Shown piece after piece: positions 37,946 through 47,701 of a DNA stretch of 64,000 bases. How positions within the stretch are numbered: the first letter of the stretch is position 1; each line of letters starts with the position of its first letter. Made by a program: the position numbers and the translations under genes. Source of the stretch: Clostridium novyi NT (GTDB taxonomy: Bacteria; Bacillota; Clostridia; Clostridiales; Clostridiaceae); contig NC_008593.1 in the NCBI RefSeq assembly GCF_000014125.1, positions 1-64,000 on the forward strand. The letters run 5' to 3'. Below the pieces are notes generated by a model. It did not search any database. It had not been told where the DNA came from and worked only from the letters and a program-made list of their open reading frames with translations.

Positions 37946-38941
37946 CTATAAATTTTGAGACCTCATTTTTGATAAATTTATTTTAACACGTATATCTTCA
38001 CCATAAAATTTACATAAAGTGAAGTTACCAAATAATCTTGAAGTTATTCTTTCAGAATATGTTTTAAGTAATGATTCTAAAGTATAGTTTGTTGAAATAA
38101 CCATTTTTTTATTTTTAAGTATTCTCTTATTTAAAAGATTAAAAAGTTCTGTTTTAGTGAAATTACTTATTTGTTCAGTACCTAAATCGTCAATTATAAG
38201 TAAGTCACAATTGATAAGTATATCTTCAAGTTCGTAATTATTTTCAAGTCTTATTTCTCTAAGGTTTTTAATAAGATCTTCAGCGGTTCTATAAATTACT
38301 AAATTTCCTCTGTCTAGAAGTTCCTTTGCAATACAGTGAGTTAAAAAAGTCTTTCCTGTGCCTGAATTTCCATAAAACAAGAGATTATCTTTTCCACTAT
38401 CAAAAGTTTCTATAAAGTACATAATAGTTTTTATTATCTCTTCCATGTTCTTTCTAGAACTTTTGGGATTTTCACTATCTCTAGTTGATGGATAATAGTC
38501 ATATTTAAAGTTTCTAAAATTATTAGTCCTAAGTAGCTGACTAAGTTCAGAGTTTTCATAGTAAAGCTTAATTAATTTTGGTTTATAACATTCACATTTA
38601 GTTGGTCCAATAAAACCTGTATCTTTGCATTTAGGACATTGGTATCTAGTTTTTAGATAATCCATATCATAACCATTAGACACTAAAAGTTCTGTTTTCT
38701 TCATTCTAAGGTCAGTTATTTTTTCACGTAGGTCATGTAAGAATTCTTCTCTATTTTTTATTGGTTTAAATGCACTTATAGAAAGTTTTACACATAGTTT
38801 ATTTATCTCTTTTTCCAGTTCCTCAATCTCAGGAAACTTAGAGTAAACTTCTTCTTTTCTATTTTTAAGATTATGTGTTTCATCTTCTCTTATTTTTTCG
38901 TACATTTTTAAAATCTTATGTTGGTAACCCTTAATCATCAT
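37946..38941 (-). CDS. dnaI: Helicase loader DnaI/DnaC-type ATPase
   Basis: A protein of 331 residues. The N-terminal half has coiled-coil character (residues 1-95) and a zinc-type cysteine set, CPKCKDTGFIGPTKCEC (about 118-134), as in Bacillus DnaI. The AAA+ domain has Walker A GNSGTGKTFLTH and Walker B LLIIDDLGTE. It loads the DnaB hexamer (dnaB at 18.7 kb). Its start overlaps the dnaD-like gene by 11 bases, so both are made together. Confidence 0.93.
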   Translation of the reverse strand: MMIKGYQHKILKMYEKIREDETHNLKNRKEEVYSKFPEIEELEKEINKLCVKLSISAFKPIKNREEFLHDLREKITDLRMKKTELLVSNGYDMDYLKTRYQCPKCKDTGFIGPTKCECYKPKLIKLYYENSELSQLLRTNNFRNFKYDYYPSTRDSENPKSSRKNMEEIIKTIMYFIETFDSGKDNLLFYGNSGTGKTFLTHCIAKELLDRGNLVIYRTAEDLIKNLREIRLENNYELEDILINCDLLIIDDLGTEQISNFTKTELFNLLNKRILKNKKMVISTNYTLESLLKTYSERITSRLFGNFTLCKFYGEDIRVKINLSKMRSQNL

Positions 38942-39923
38942 TATCCCATCCTAGTAATTTTTTTTCTAGTTCACTAAAGTCATAAGAGCGTTGCTCATAG
39001 TTATTAAATGAATCTGTGCTAGTATTAGTATTATTGCCATAATAGTTCTTTTTCTTAAAGTTACCTTTTAATTTATCTTTCTTTTCTATATCTTCAATAG
39101 TTCTTAAATCATTTTTAAACCAATTATTTAGAATTCCATCTATATATTTAAATTCAGCTTTATTTAATCTTTCAAAACAAATATCGCAAGCTTTATATAT
39201 TATATCTAAAGGAAATTTGTAAACACTAATCCATTTATCAAGCATTTGCTCCTGTGGCTTCATAACTTCTGAATTTTTAATTCCTAGGTAATTTAATATC
39301 TTTTTAATGTTAAGCCATTTGTCTTCATGAGCTTTAATAAAAGCTTGGGCATCATCAACTGTTTTAATTTTAGCATCATGCCATGCTATTGCTATTTTTT
39401 CAATATATCTGTAATCACGTTTTCCTTTTGAAACGCTATACTGCATTAAAAGAAGTATAAGTTCTGGAGAAAAATCAAAGTCTTTTTGCCAGCTTAAATA
39501 CATTGTCATTTCTTTATTTGAAAGAGGACGTGCTAGGAGTTGTTCTATTTCTTTCATCATACCCTTAATAGAATTATCCTTTAATTTTGATAGTATAGCA
39601 GTATCTGTAGGGTCTTGTTTTGGTGCATTGTCTAAATCTAAAAATTCTATAGAATAAGTACCTGAATCGTCAAGGGAATTCATCTTAATTACCCCTTCAT
39701 CACTCCAGTAATTCCATGCATTCATAACATCATCTTCTAATATGTGAAGAGTATCTGCAATACTAGCAGAGTTTACCCCAAGTTCACCAGACATACAATA
39801 TCTAAGACCAAGTAAATAGACCTTTACGTATTGCCCTCTAGCTGATGTCATAAATTTATCTATAAATATGTTACTTACAAGAGTGTACTTGACATTCTTG
39901 TGGTTAAACATGAATGTGTTCAT
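38931..39923 (-). CDS. DnaD-domain replication protein
   Basis: A protein of about 330 residues. The N-terminal part has a winged-helix look (LGVNSASIADTLHILEDDVMNAWNYW). Two DnaD C-terminal domains follow: PLSNKEMTMYLSWQKDFDFSPELILLLMQYS and, near 230-290, a second with the YIDGILNNWFKNDL motif. This combines DnaD and DnaB(Bacillus) functions, remodelling the origin before helicase loading. AAAGGTGTG supports the ATG at 39923; the frame is open nine codons further. Confidence 0.85.
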   Translation of the reverse strand: MNTFMFNHKNVKYTLVSNIFIDKFMTSARGQYVKVYLLGLRYCMSGELGVNSASIADTLHILEDDVMNAWNYWSDEGVIKMNSLDDSGTYSIEFLDLDNAPKQDPTDTAILSKLKDNSIKGMMKEIEQLLARPLSNKEMTMYLSWQKDFDFSPELILLLMQYSVSKGKRDYRYIEKIAIAWHDAKIKTVDDAQAFIKAHEDKWLNIKKILNYLGIKNSEVMKPQEQMLDKWISVYKFPLDIIYKACDICFERLNKAEFKYIDGILNNWFKNDLRTIEDIEKKDKLKGNFKKKNYYGNNTNTSTDSFNNYEQRSYDFSELEKKLLGWDNDD

Positions 39924-40095
39924 GCAGTCACACCTTTCTATTATAAACACTATATATAGTAACTTTAAATTTAATTATAACAAAATAATGGGTTTTACTC
40001 AATTAATTAAAGAATGGAAGAAAAATTACATTTATTGAAATAAACAATATTTGGTGGTATTTTAAATACATAAGTTTATGGTAGGAGGAAGTTTA

Positions 40096-41808
40096 TTGAA
40101 GAATTCAGTAGATTTATTAAATATATTAAAAAGTATAAATGGTAAAGGGTATAAGGCATATAAGGATATAGCTGGAGCCTATGATTTTGGAAAATACATA
40201 TTACATGTAGATAGTGTTCAAGGAGATCCATTTGCAAGTCCTTCTAGAGTTAGAATTAGTGTAAATCAGAAAAATTCTAAGTTTCCAGAAAACCTTTTTG
40301 ATGAATCTTACAGAAGAATAGCTTTAACGGATTTTTTAGCTCGTTTATTTTATGAAAATATAAATAAGATTTATTCTAGAGTTAAGGGTTCAGGAAAAAG
40401 TGGACTTTTAAGTATAGATAGTTGCGGTCAAGAAGTATTAGATAGAACAGCTATTTGTATTGATAAAAATAAGGTTGAAGCTAGGATAGAAGTGGGTCTT
40501 CCGGCAAATGGAAGAAGGGTTTTATCAAAAGAAGCTGAAGAGATCTTTTTTAATTTTATACCCAAAATAGTAGATAAAACTTTATATTTCAATAATATTA
40601 ATAAAGAAAAGTTAATAGAAAGTGTGCGTCTTTCAGAAGATCAAAATTATATAAGAAATAAATTAAATGAACTTCAGTTGTGTGCTTTTGTAGCTAATGG
40701 CTCTATACTTCCAAGAGAAAGTGGAGTATCAGAAAAACCATTAAAGAACAATGCAGTTAAGTTTTTAAGTCCTAAAGAACTTGAGTTGGAAATAAATCTT
40801 CCAAACAAGGGCAAAATATCTGGAATGGGTATTAAGAAGGGAATAACCTTAATTGTAGGCGGAGGATACCACGGTAAGTCTACACTTTTAAAGGCCCTAG
40901 AACTTGGAGTTTATAATCACATTAAAGGTGATGGGCGTGAATTTGTAATAACAGATGACACTGCGGTGAAGATTAGAGCAGAAGATGGAAGAAGCATCGA
41001 AAAAGTAGATATATCAATGTTCATAAACAATCTTCCAAATGGAAAGGACACAGTTAAATTTACTACTGAAAATGCCAGTGGAAGTACATCAGAGGCTGCA
41101 AATATTGTTGAGGCAATAGAAAGTAGGGCAAGGGTATTTCTTATTGATGAAGATACAAGTGCAACTAATTTTATGATTAGAGATAAGAATATGCAGTTAC
41201 TTGTAAGTGATGATAAGGAGCCTATAACCCCATTTATATTAAGGGCAAGAGAAATATATGAGAAAAACGGGATTTCAACTATTATAGTTGTAGGAAGTTC
41301 TGGAGACTATTTTTCTATAGCTGACAATGTAATTATGATGGATGAATATAGGATTTTAGATGTAACTAAAAAGGCTAAGGAAATAAGTAAAAACAGTAAT
41401 GAGAATAGTAATAATATAGATATAAATAAAGATAGGTATTCTTTAAATTTTAATAGAGTTTTACTTAAAAATAGCTTTAAGGAAGGATATAAAGGAGTAA
41501 AAATAAAATCTGTTGGAAAGGAAGCACTTCTTTATAATAAATCTGAAATAAATTTAAGATATTTAGAGCAAATAGTAGATAGAAGCCAAGTTAATACCAT
41601 TGGAGAAATTATAAAATACATAAAAGAGAATACTGTTAATGACAAGTTAAACTTACATGATGTAGTAGGTAAAGTTGTTGAAGATATTAAGGAAAAAGGA
41701 CTCATTGTAGTTTCTTCTAAAAAAGGTGGAGGGGGAAATCTTGCTATAGTTAGAAAACATGAGATTATGGCAGCTTTAAATAGATTTAGAGAACTAAAAA
41801 TAAAATAA
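40096..41808 (+). CDS. ABC-class P-loop ATPase (COG3044, PF09818-like)
   Basis: About 570 residues. An N-terminal domain (DVDSVQGDPFASPSR-type segment at ~40-55, and VGLPANGRRVLSKEAEEIFF) precedes the ATPase core: Walker A IVGGGYHGKSTLLKALELG, ASGSTSEAANIVEAIE resembling an ABC signature, and Walker B RVFLIDEDTSATNFMIRD. No transmembrane segments are present, so it is not a transporter subunit. The role is unknown. GGTAGGAGG sits just before a TTG at 40096, preferred to the ATG at 40078 that overlaps that site. Confidence 0.8.
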   Translation: MKNSVDLLNILKSINGKGYKAYKDIAGAYDFGKYILHVDSVQGDPFASPSRVRISVNQKNSKFPENLFDESYRRIALTDFLARLFYENINKIYSRVKGSGKSGLLSIDSCGQEVLDRTAICIDKNKVEARIEVGLPANGRRVLSKEAEEIFFNFIPKIVDKTLYFNNINKEKLIESVRLSEDQNYIRNKLNELQLCAFVANGSILPRESGVSEKPLKNNAVKFLSPKELELEINLPNKGKISGMGIKKGITLIVGGGYHGKSTLLKALELGVYNHIKGDGREFVITDDTAVKIRAEDGRSIEKVDISMFINNLPNGKDTVKFTTENASGSTSEAANIVEAIESRARVFLIDEDTSATNFMIRDKNMQLLVSDDKEPITPFILRAREIYEKNGISTIIVVGSSGDYFSIADNVIMMDEYRILDVTKKAKEISKNSNENSNNIDINKDRYSLNFNRVLLKNSFKEGYKGVKIKSVGKEALLYNKSEINLRYLEQIVDRSQVNTIGEIIKYIKENTVNDKLNLHDVVGKVVEDIKEKGLIVVSSKKGGGGNLAIVRKHEIMAALNRFRELKIK

Positions 41809-41922
41809 TAATTAATATAAATAAAGTTATATTATAAATTAAAAAACAAAGAAAGTTAAAATAAATAGGAGTAATACTTAATTTTTAATGAAAATATACA
41901 AAAATTTAAGAAACTTTTATAG

Positions 41923-41981
41923 TTTACACAAAGGATTTTTTGATATATACTTTGACTATCAAAATATTTGATTATCCAAAT
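41923..41981 (+). promoter_or_regulatory. fab operon promoter with two FabT-like palindromes
   Basis: TTTACA (41923-41928) and TATACT (41946-41951) are 17 bases apart. Immediately after, TTTGACTATCAAA (41951-41963) is an inverted repeat, TTTGA-CTA-TCAAA, and a second, ATTTGATTATCCAAAT (41966-41981), has ATTTG/CAAAT arms. They cover the transcription start and resemble the operators of FabT, the MarR-type regulator encoded by the first gene. Confidence 0.8.
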
Positions 41982-42029
41982 ATATTTTAGTTAAAGTAAT
42001 TTTAAACTTAGAGGGATGCGTGATATATA

Positions 42030-42500
42030 GTGGATAAGAATATAAAAACAATTTTAAATGAACTTTTAGTTAGTACCTTTAATGAGATATTAACTATTGA
42101 GCAGACAGCATTAAAGTCAGGAAAGTTAAATGATTTATCAGTAACAGAAATACATACAATAGAAGCTATTGGAATGTATAAGCCAAGAACCATGTCAGAG
42201 GTTGCAGGAGACCTTGGAATAACTGTTGGAACATTAACTACTGCAATAAACAATTTAGTGAAAAAAGAGTATGTTGAGAGACAGAAAGATGAAAATGACA
42301 GAAGGGTAGTTAAGATTGTGCTTACTAAAAAGGGCAAGCTTGCATATAGGGTTCACGAAAAATTTCATTCAGATATGATAAAGGCAACAATAGATGGATT
42401 AACTGATGAAGAAGAGGTTCTTTTAGCAGCTGCACTTGGTAAACTAAATGACTTTTTTAAAAACAACTACTTAGAAAAAAATGAAGATAAAAAGGAATAA
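42030..42500 (+). CDS. fabT: MarR-family regulator of fatty acid synthesis (FabT-like)
   Basis: A protein of 156 residues. A winged helix-turn-helix is visible: LSVTEIHTIEAIGMYKPRTM, SEVAGDLGITVGTLTTAINNL and the wing KKEYVERQKDENDRRVVKI. The final segment is helical and charged. Its place as the first gene of the fab operon, with palindromes at the promoter, supports autoregulation by acyl-ACP as in streptococcal FabT. The GTG start is about 11 bases from GAGGGATG. Confidence 0.85.
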   Translation: MDKNIKTILNELLVSTFNEILTIEQTALKSGKLNDLSVTEIHTIEAIGMYKPRTMSEVAGDLGITVGTLTTAINNLVKKEYVERQKDENDRRVVKIVLTKKGKLAYRVHEKFHSDMIKATIDGLTDEEEVLLAAALGKLNDFFKNNYLEKNEDKKE

Positions 42501-42505
42501 ATAAT

Positions 42506-43480
42506 ATGTATAATGTAAAGATTGAGAACACTGGTAGATATGTGCCAGATAACATCGTTACAAATGAGGACATTTCAAAGATTGTAGATACTAATGATAA
42601 ATGGATAAGAGAGAGAACTGGAATTAAAGAAAGAAGAATTTCAAAAGGTGAAAATACATCTCACATGGCAATAAAGTCAGCAAAGGATGTATTAAGAAAA
42701 TCCTCTATAAAAGCTGATGAATTAGATTTAATCATTGTAGCCACATGTACACCAGATTGCTTCGTACCCTCCACGGCTTGTATTGTTCAAGATGCTATAG
42801 GTGCTACAAAGGCTACATGTTTTGATATAAATGCCGCTTGCACTGGATTCATGTATGCACTTTCTGTTGCAAGCCAATTTATAAAATCAGGACAAAGTAA
42901 AAATGCTTTAGTAATTGGAGCTGAAACATTGTCCAAGATGATTAATTGGCAAGATAGAGGTACATGCGTATTATTTGCAGATGGTGCAGGAGCGGCAATT
43001 TTAACTAGAAGTGAAGAGGTAGGACTTATTTCTCAGTATACATGTTCAGATGGTACTGGGGGAAAGTTTTTAAAATGTGATGCTCTACCTGTTGAAAATC
43101 CATATGTAAGTGAAAAGACGGAGTTCTTAAACAAGCTTTCAATGGAAGGACGAGAAGTTTTTAAATTTGCAGTAAATGCAATGATTGATTCTGTCCACAA
43201 GGTTCTAGAAAAAACAGATTACACTATAGAAGATATTGATTATATAGTACCTCATCAAGCAAATATAAGAATAATAGAATATGTAGCTAAAAAACTAAAA
43301 GTATCACAGGATAAATTTTATATAAATTTACACAGGTATGGAAACACATCAGGAGCTAGTATACCAATAGCTTTAGATGAAATGAATGAGAAGAATATGC
43401 TAAAAAAAGGCGACAAAATTATTTTAGTTGGATTCGGTGGAGGACTTACATTTGGAGCTCACTTAATTCAATGGAATTAG
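42506..43480 (+). CDS. fabH: 3-oxoacyl-ACP synthase III
   Basis: A protein of 324 residues, condensing acetyl-CoA (or branched starters) with malonyl-ACP. The active-site cysteine is in FDINAACTGFMYALS; the histidine in VPHQANIRI and the asparagine in YGNTSGASIP complete the triad. NDKWIRERTGIKERR is a family mark. It begins five bases after the regulator's stop. It initiates the cycle continued by FabF, FabG, FabZ and FabK. Confidence 0.96.
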   Translation: MYNVKIENTGRYVPDNIVTNEDISKIVDTNDKWIRERTGIKERRISKGENTSHMAIKSAKDVLRKSSIKADELDLIIVATCTPDCFVPSTACIVQDAIGATKATCFDINAACTGFMYALSVASQFIKSGQSKNALVIGAETLSKMINWQDRGTCVLFADGAGAAILTRSEEVGLISQYTCSDGTGGKFLKCDALPVENPYVSEKTEFLNKLSMEGREVFKFAVNAMIDSVHKVLEKTDYTIEDIDYIVPHQANIRIIEYVAKKLKVSQDKFYINLHRYGNTSGASIPIALDEMNEKNMLKKGDKIILVGFGGGLTFGAHLIQWN

Positions 43481-43513
43481 TATAAATTAAAAACAATCAA
43501 GGGGGAAAATAAA

Positions 43514-43744
43514 ATGACATTAAATAGAGTTAAAAAGATAATGGCAGACCATTTAGAAATTAATGAAGATGAAATAAAATTAGGATCAAATTTCCAAGAT
43601 GATTTAGGAGTGGATTCTTTAGATATATTTGAAATAGTGATGGAAATAGAAGATGAATTTGATCTTGAAATACCAAATGAAGATATTGAAAATGTAAAAA
43701 CTGTTGAAGATTTAGTAAAGTATATAGATTCAAGATGTGAGTAA
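43514..43744 (+). CDS. acpP: Acyl carrier protein
   Basis: Seventy-six acidic residues. The phosphopantetheine serine is in DLGVDSLDIFEIVM. GGGGGAA precedes the ATG. A hairpin with short T-run follows directly, which could raise ACP message over downstream genes. It is the shared acyl carrier of the operon. Confidence 0.96.
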   Translation: MTLNRVKKIMADHLEINEDEIKLGSNFQDDLGVDSLDIFEIVMEIEDEFDLEIPNEDIENVKTVEDLVKYIDSRCE

Positions 43745-43763
43745 GTATAAAAAATTAAAATTA

Positions 43764-43790
43764 AAGACTGCAAATGCGCAGTCTTATTTT
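43764..43790 (+). terminator. Internal hairpin (attenuator-like) between acpP and fabK
   Basis: AAGACTGC (43764-43771) and GCAGTCTT (43778-43785) form eight pairs, followed by ATTTT. The operon continues, so it is likely partial termination or a processing/stability element. Confidence 0.65.
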
Positions 43791-43803
43791 ATAGGAGGAT
43801 AGA

Positions 43804-44754
43804 ATGAAAAACTGCGATTTATTTGAAAAACTAGGAGTAAAATATCCAATAATTCAAGGTGGCATGGCTTGGATTGCAGATAGTTCACTTGCAGCAGCAG
43901 TATCAAATGCTGGAGGAATCGGAATAATTGCAGCAGCAAATGCTCCTGTAGAGTATGTACGTGATGAAATTAGAAAGGCTAAAAGTTTAACCGATAAACC
44001 CTTTGGAGTTAATATAATGCTTCTTAGTGATAATGCAGATGATATTGCAAAGCTTGTATGTGAAGAAGGAGTAAAGATTGTTACAACTGGAGCAGGAAGC
44101 CCCGGAAAGTATATGAATATGTGGAAAGAACATGACATTACAGTTATTCCTGTTGTAGCATCGGTTGCCCTTGCAAAGAGAATGGAGAGAAGTGGAGCAG
44201 ATGCAGTTATATCAGAAGGATGTGAAGCTGGAGGACATATTGGAGAACTTACAACTATGGTCCTTGTACCACAAATAGTTGATGCTGTAGACATACCTGT
44301 AATTGCAGCAGGGGGTATAGGTGATGGTAGAGGTGTTATGGCATCATTTATGCTTGGTGCATCTGGAGTTCAAGTGGGAACCAGATTTTTAGTTGCTAAG
44401 GAATGTACTGTTCATGAAAATTATAAGGATAAGGTTATAAAAGCTAAGGATATAGATTCAGTAGTAACTGCAAGAGCCACAGGACATCCAGTAAGAAGCC
44501 TTAGAAATAAGCTTGTTCGTGAGTTTAAAGCTTTAGAAAAAAAAGGAGCAACCATTGAAGAATACGAAAAATTAGGAGCAGGAACACTTAAAAAGGCCGC
44601 AAGATATGGAGATGTTCAAATGGGTTCCGTTATGGCAGGACAAATTGCAGGGCTTATAAAAAAAGAGCAAACTTGCAGTGAAATTATAGAAGAATTATTT
44701 ACTGAAGCTGACAATATATTAATGGGTTTTAAAAGGGAGAGAGAAAATGAGTAA
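43804..44754 (+). CDS. fabK: Enoyl-ACP reductase II (FMN-dependent)
   Basis: A protein of 316 residues, completing each elongation cycle. It starts with KYPIIQGGMAWIADSSLAAAVSNAGG, has GAGSPGKY and the FMN/NAD(P)H region AVISEGCEAGGHIGE, then IPVIAAGGIGDGRG and GVQVGTRFLVAKEC. Nitronate-monooxygenase-type TIM barrel. No fabI is in the operon, so this is the local enoyl reductase. It overlaps fabD by eight bases. The FabK route is usually insensitive to triclosan. Confidence 0.95.
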   Translation: MKNCDLFEKLGVKYPIIQGGMAWIADSSLAAAVSNAGGIGIIAAANAPVEYVRDEIRKAKSLTDKPFGVNIMLLSDNADDIAKLVCEEGVKIVTTGAGSPGKYMNMWKEHDITVIPVVASVALAKRMERSGADAVISEGCEAGGHIGELTTMVLVPQIVDAVDIPVIAAGGIGDGRGVMASFMLGASGVQVGTRFLVAKECTVHENYKDKVIKAKDIDSVVTARATGHPVRSLRNKLVREFKALEKKGATIEEYEKLGAGTLKKAARYGDVQMGSVMAGQIAGLIKKEQTCSEIIEELFTEADNILMGFKRERENE

Positions 44755-45691
44755 AATTGCATTTTTATTCTCAGGGCAAGGGTCCCAATACATAGGAATG
44801 GGAAAAGAACTATATGATAATTTTTATGAAAGCAGAGAAGTATTTAATAAAGCAAATATTGCCCTTGGATTTTCTATAAGTGATTTATGTTTTGGTGGAA
44901 GTTTAGAAGATTTAAATAAAACGGAAAATACTCAACCTGCAATACTCACAACTAGTATAGCTACATTAAAGGCATTAGAAAAACATGAAATAAAGCCAGA
45001 TATGGTTGCAGGACTTAGCCTTGGAGAGTATTCAGCTTTAGTATGTAGTGGAGTTTTAGACTTTGAAGATGCAGTAAGAGTTGTAAAAAAGAGAGGTAAG
45101 TTCATGCAAGAAGAAGTTCCTTTTGGAGTTGGAACTATGGCTGCCGTAATAGGCTTAGCAAGGGAAAAGATAAAGGAAGCCTGCATTAGAGCATCTAAGG
45201 AAGGAATTGTTCAGGTTGCAAATTATAATTGTCAGTCGCAAATAGTTATTGCTGGGGAAATAAAAGCAGTAGATAAAGCTTTAGAGATAGCAAAGGAATT
45301 AGGTGCAAAGAGAGTTATAAAACTTAAAGTTAGTGCGCCATTTCATACTTCCATGCTAAAGGGTGCTGGAGAGAAATTATATAGTGAACTTCAAAATATA
45401 GAGTTAAAGGAAATAAAAATACCTGTAATGACAAATGTAACTGGAACTTATATAAATGATGTTCATGATATAAAAGGAATATTAAAAGAGCAGGTTATGA
45501 GCTCTGTACTTTGGGAAGACATAATAAAAAATATGATAGAAGAAGGCGTAGATACTTTTATAGAAATTGGACCTGGAAAAGCCTTATGTGGATTTGTAAA
45601 GAAGATAAATAGAAAAGTAAAAGTTTTAAATGTTGAGGATTTAAATTCTTTAAGGAAAACTGTAGATGAATTAAAAGGAGACAAGAATTAA
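44747..45691 (+). CDS. fabD: Malonyl-CoA:ACP transacylase
   Basis: A protein of 314 residues. FLFSGQGSQYIGMGKEL starts the fold; the nucleophile serine is in GLSLGEYSAL (GxSxG), QEEVPFGVGTMAAVIGL carries the carboxylate-binding region, and VSAPFHTSMLKGA the histidine. It moves malonyl from CoA to ACP. Its stop shares one base with the fabG start. Confidence 0.95.
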   Translation: MSKIAFLFSGQGSQYIGMGKELYDNFYESREVFNKANIALGFSISDLCFGGSLEDLNKTENTQPAILTTSIATLKALEKHEIKPDMVAGLSLGEYSALVCSGVLDFEDAVRVVKKRGKFMQEEVPFGVGTMAAVIGLAREKIKEACIRASKEGIVQVANYNCQSQIVIAGEIKAVDKALEIAKELGAKRVIKLKVSAPFHTSMLKGAGEKLYSELQNIELKEIKIPVMTNVTGTYINDVHDIKGILKEQVMSSVLWEDIIKNMIEEGVDTFIEIGPGKALCGFVKKINRKVKVLNVEDLNSLRKTVDELKGDKN

Positions 45692-46443
45692 TGAAAGAAA
45701 TAATGTTAACTGGAAAAAATGCTATAGTTACAGGTTCAAGTCGTGGAATAGGAAGGGCTATTGCTATAAAACTTGCAGAACTTGGAGCTAATATTATTTT
45801 AAATTATAGAAATAATGTAGCATCAGTTAAAGAAGTTATAAAAGAAATAGAAACAAAGGGCGTTAAAGTTATGGCAATTCAAGGTGATGTAAGTAACTTT
45901 GAAGATGCAAAAAAGGTAGTAGATGAAGCTAAAGAAAAGCTAGGTTCAATAGATATTCTAGTAAACAATGCAGGAATAACAAAGGATACACTTCTTATGA
46001 GAATGAAGGAAGAAGACTTTGACAAGGTAATAGAAGTTAACTTAAAAGGTGTATTTAACTGCACCAAAAATATTGTGCCTATAATGATGAAACAAAGAAG
46101 TGGAAGAATAATAAATATATCTTCAATTGTTGGGCTTTCAGGAAATGCTGGACAATCAAACTATGCAGCTGCAAAGGCAGGAATAATTGGTTTTACAAAG
46201 TCTGTAGCAAAAGAAATAGCTACAAGAGGAATAACTGTAAATGCAATAGCACCAGGTTTTATAAGTACAGATATGACAGATGTATTATCAGATAAAGTTA
46301 AAGAGGAAATAAAGAAAAACATTCCTCTAAGAAGAATTGGAGAAGGAAAAGATATTGCAAATACAGTTGCCTTTTTAGCATCTGATATGGGAGCTTATAT
46401 AACTGGACAAGTTATAAGCGTAGATGGTGGAATGCATATATAA
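45691..46443 (+). CDS. fabG: 3-oxoacyl-ACP reductase
   Basis: A protein of 250 residues, short-chain dehydrogenase. NADPH motif TGSSRGIGRAIA, NNAGITKDTLLMRM, catalytic Ser in INISSIVGLSGNAGQ, YAAAKAG (Tyr and Lys), and VNAIAPGFISTDM are present. It overlaps the fabD stop by one base; AAGGAGA is correctly spaced. An in-frame ATG at 45703 is a less likely start. Confidence 0.95.
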   Translation: MKEIMLTGKNAIVTGSSRGIGRAIAIKLAELGANIILNYRNNVASVKEVIKEIETKGVKVMAIQGDVSNFEDAKKVVDEAKEKLGSIDILVNNAGITKDTLLMRMKEEDFDKVIEVNLKGVFNCTKNIVPIMMKQRSGRIINISSIVGLSGNAGQSNYAAAKAGIIGFTKSVAKEIATRGITVNAIAPGFISTDMTDVLSDKVKEEIKKNIPLRRIGEGKDIANTVAFLASDMGAYITGQVISVDGGMHI

Positions 46444-46456
46444 GGAGTGAATTTAA

Positions 46457-47698
46457 GTGAAAAACAGAGTTGTAATCACTGGTATGGGAGCTATAACTCC
46501 CATAGGTAATAGCGTTAATGATTTTTGGAGCGGAGTTAGAGAAGGAAAGTGTGGAATTGATAAAATAACATTCTTTGATACTGAGGATTATAAGGCAAAG
46601 CTTGCAGCAGAAGTTAAAAATTTTGAAGTTACAGATTATATGGAAAAAAGAGAAGCTAGAAGACTTGATAGGTTTTGTCATTTTGCACTAGTTGCAGCAG
46701 ATGAGGCAGTAAAGAGTGCAGGAATTACAGATGAAAATGTGGATAAATACAGAATGGGAGTTATTGTAGGTTCAGGGGTTGGAGGATTTGGAACAATTGA
46801 AGAACAACACAATAAGCTTTTACAAAAAGGACCAAATAGAGTAAGTCCATTTTTTATACCTATGATTATAAGCAACATGGCGGCAGGAAATATAGCAATT
46901 AAGTTTGGTGCCAAAGGTGTTTGCACCAATATAGTAACAGCTTGTGCAACTGGAACTCATGCAATAGGTGAGGCTTTTCATAACATTAGAAATGAAATAT
47001 CAGATGTAATAATAGCAGGAGGGGCAGAAGCATCAATTACACCACTTGCAGTTGCTGGGTTTACATCACTTACGGCACTAAGCACTAGCGAAGAGCCACT
47101 AAGAGCATCAATTCCATTTGATAAAGAGAGAAATGGATTTGTAATGGGAGAGGGGGCTGGAATTGTAGTATTAGAATCTCTTGAAAGCGCATTAAAGAGA
47201 AATGCAAAAATTTATGGTGAAATAGTTGGATATGGAGCAACTTGTGATGCGTACCACATAACTTCACCAGCACCAAATGGAGAAGGTGGAGCAAGGGCTA
47301 TGGAAATTGCTATAAAGGATGCTGGTATAGAGAAAAATGAAATTTCATATATAAACGCTCATGGAACAAGCACTCCATACAATGATAAGTTTGAAACAGA
47401 AGCTATAAAAACTGTATTTGGAGAGGATGCATATAAAATACCTGTAAGCTCAACTAAATCAATGACTGGACATTTACTTGGAGCAGCTGGAGCAGTAGAA
47501 GCAATAGTTTGCACAAAAGCATTACAGGATGGATTTATACCTGCAACAATAGGTTACAGGGAAGCTGATGAGGATTGTGATTTAGATTATGTACCAAATG
47601 AAGGTAGAGAGAAAAATATAAAGTATGCAATGTCTAATTCATTAGGTTTTGGAGGTCACAACTCAACAATAATCTTAAAGAAATGGGATGGACAATAG
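46457..47698 (+). CDS. fabF: 3-oxoacyl-ACP synthase II
   Basis: A protein of 413 residues. The N-terminal [17 protein letters not shown] is the beta-ketoacyl synthase start; the nucleophile Cys lies in [15 protein letters not shown], and the histidines in [15 protein letters not shown] and [18 protein letters not shown]. It performs elongation condensation. The GTG start follows AAGGAGTGA. accB starts three bases after its stop. Confidence 0.96.
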   Translation: MKNRVVITGMGAITPIGNSVNDFWSGVREGKCGIDKITFFDTEDYKAKLAAEVKNFEVTDYMEKREARRLDRFCHFALVAADEAVKSAGITDENVDKYRMGVIVGSGVGGFGTIEEQHNKLLQKGPNRVSPFFIPMIISNMAAGNIAIKFGAKGVCTNIVTACATGTHAIGEAFHNIRNEISDVIIAGGAEASITPLAVAGFTSLTALSTSEEPLRASIPFDKERNGFVMGEGAGIVVLESLESALKRNAKIYGEIVGYGATCDAYHITSPAPNGEGGARAMEIAIKDAGIEKNEISYINAHGTSTPYNDKFETEAIKTVFGEDAYKIPVSSTKSMTGHLLGAAGAVEAIVCTKALQDGFIPATIGYREADEDCDLDYVPNEGREKNIKYAMSNSLGFGGHNSTIILKKWDGQ

Positions 47699-47701
47699 GT
47701 T

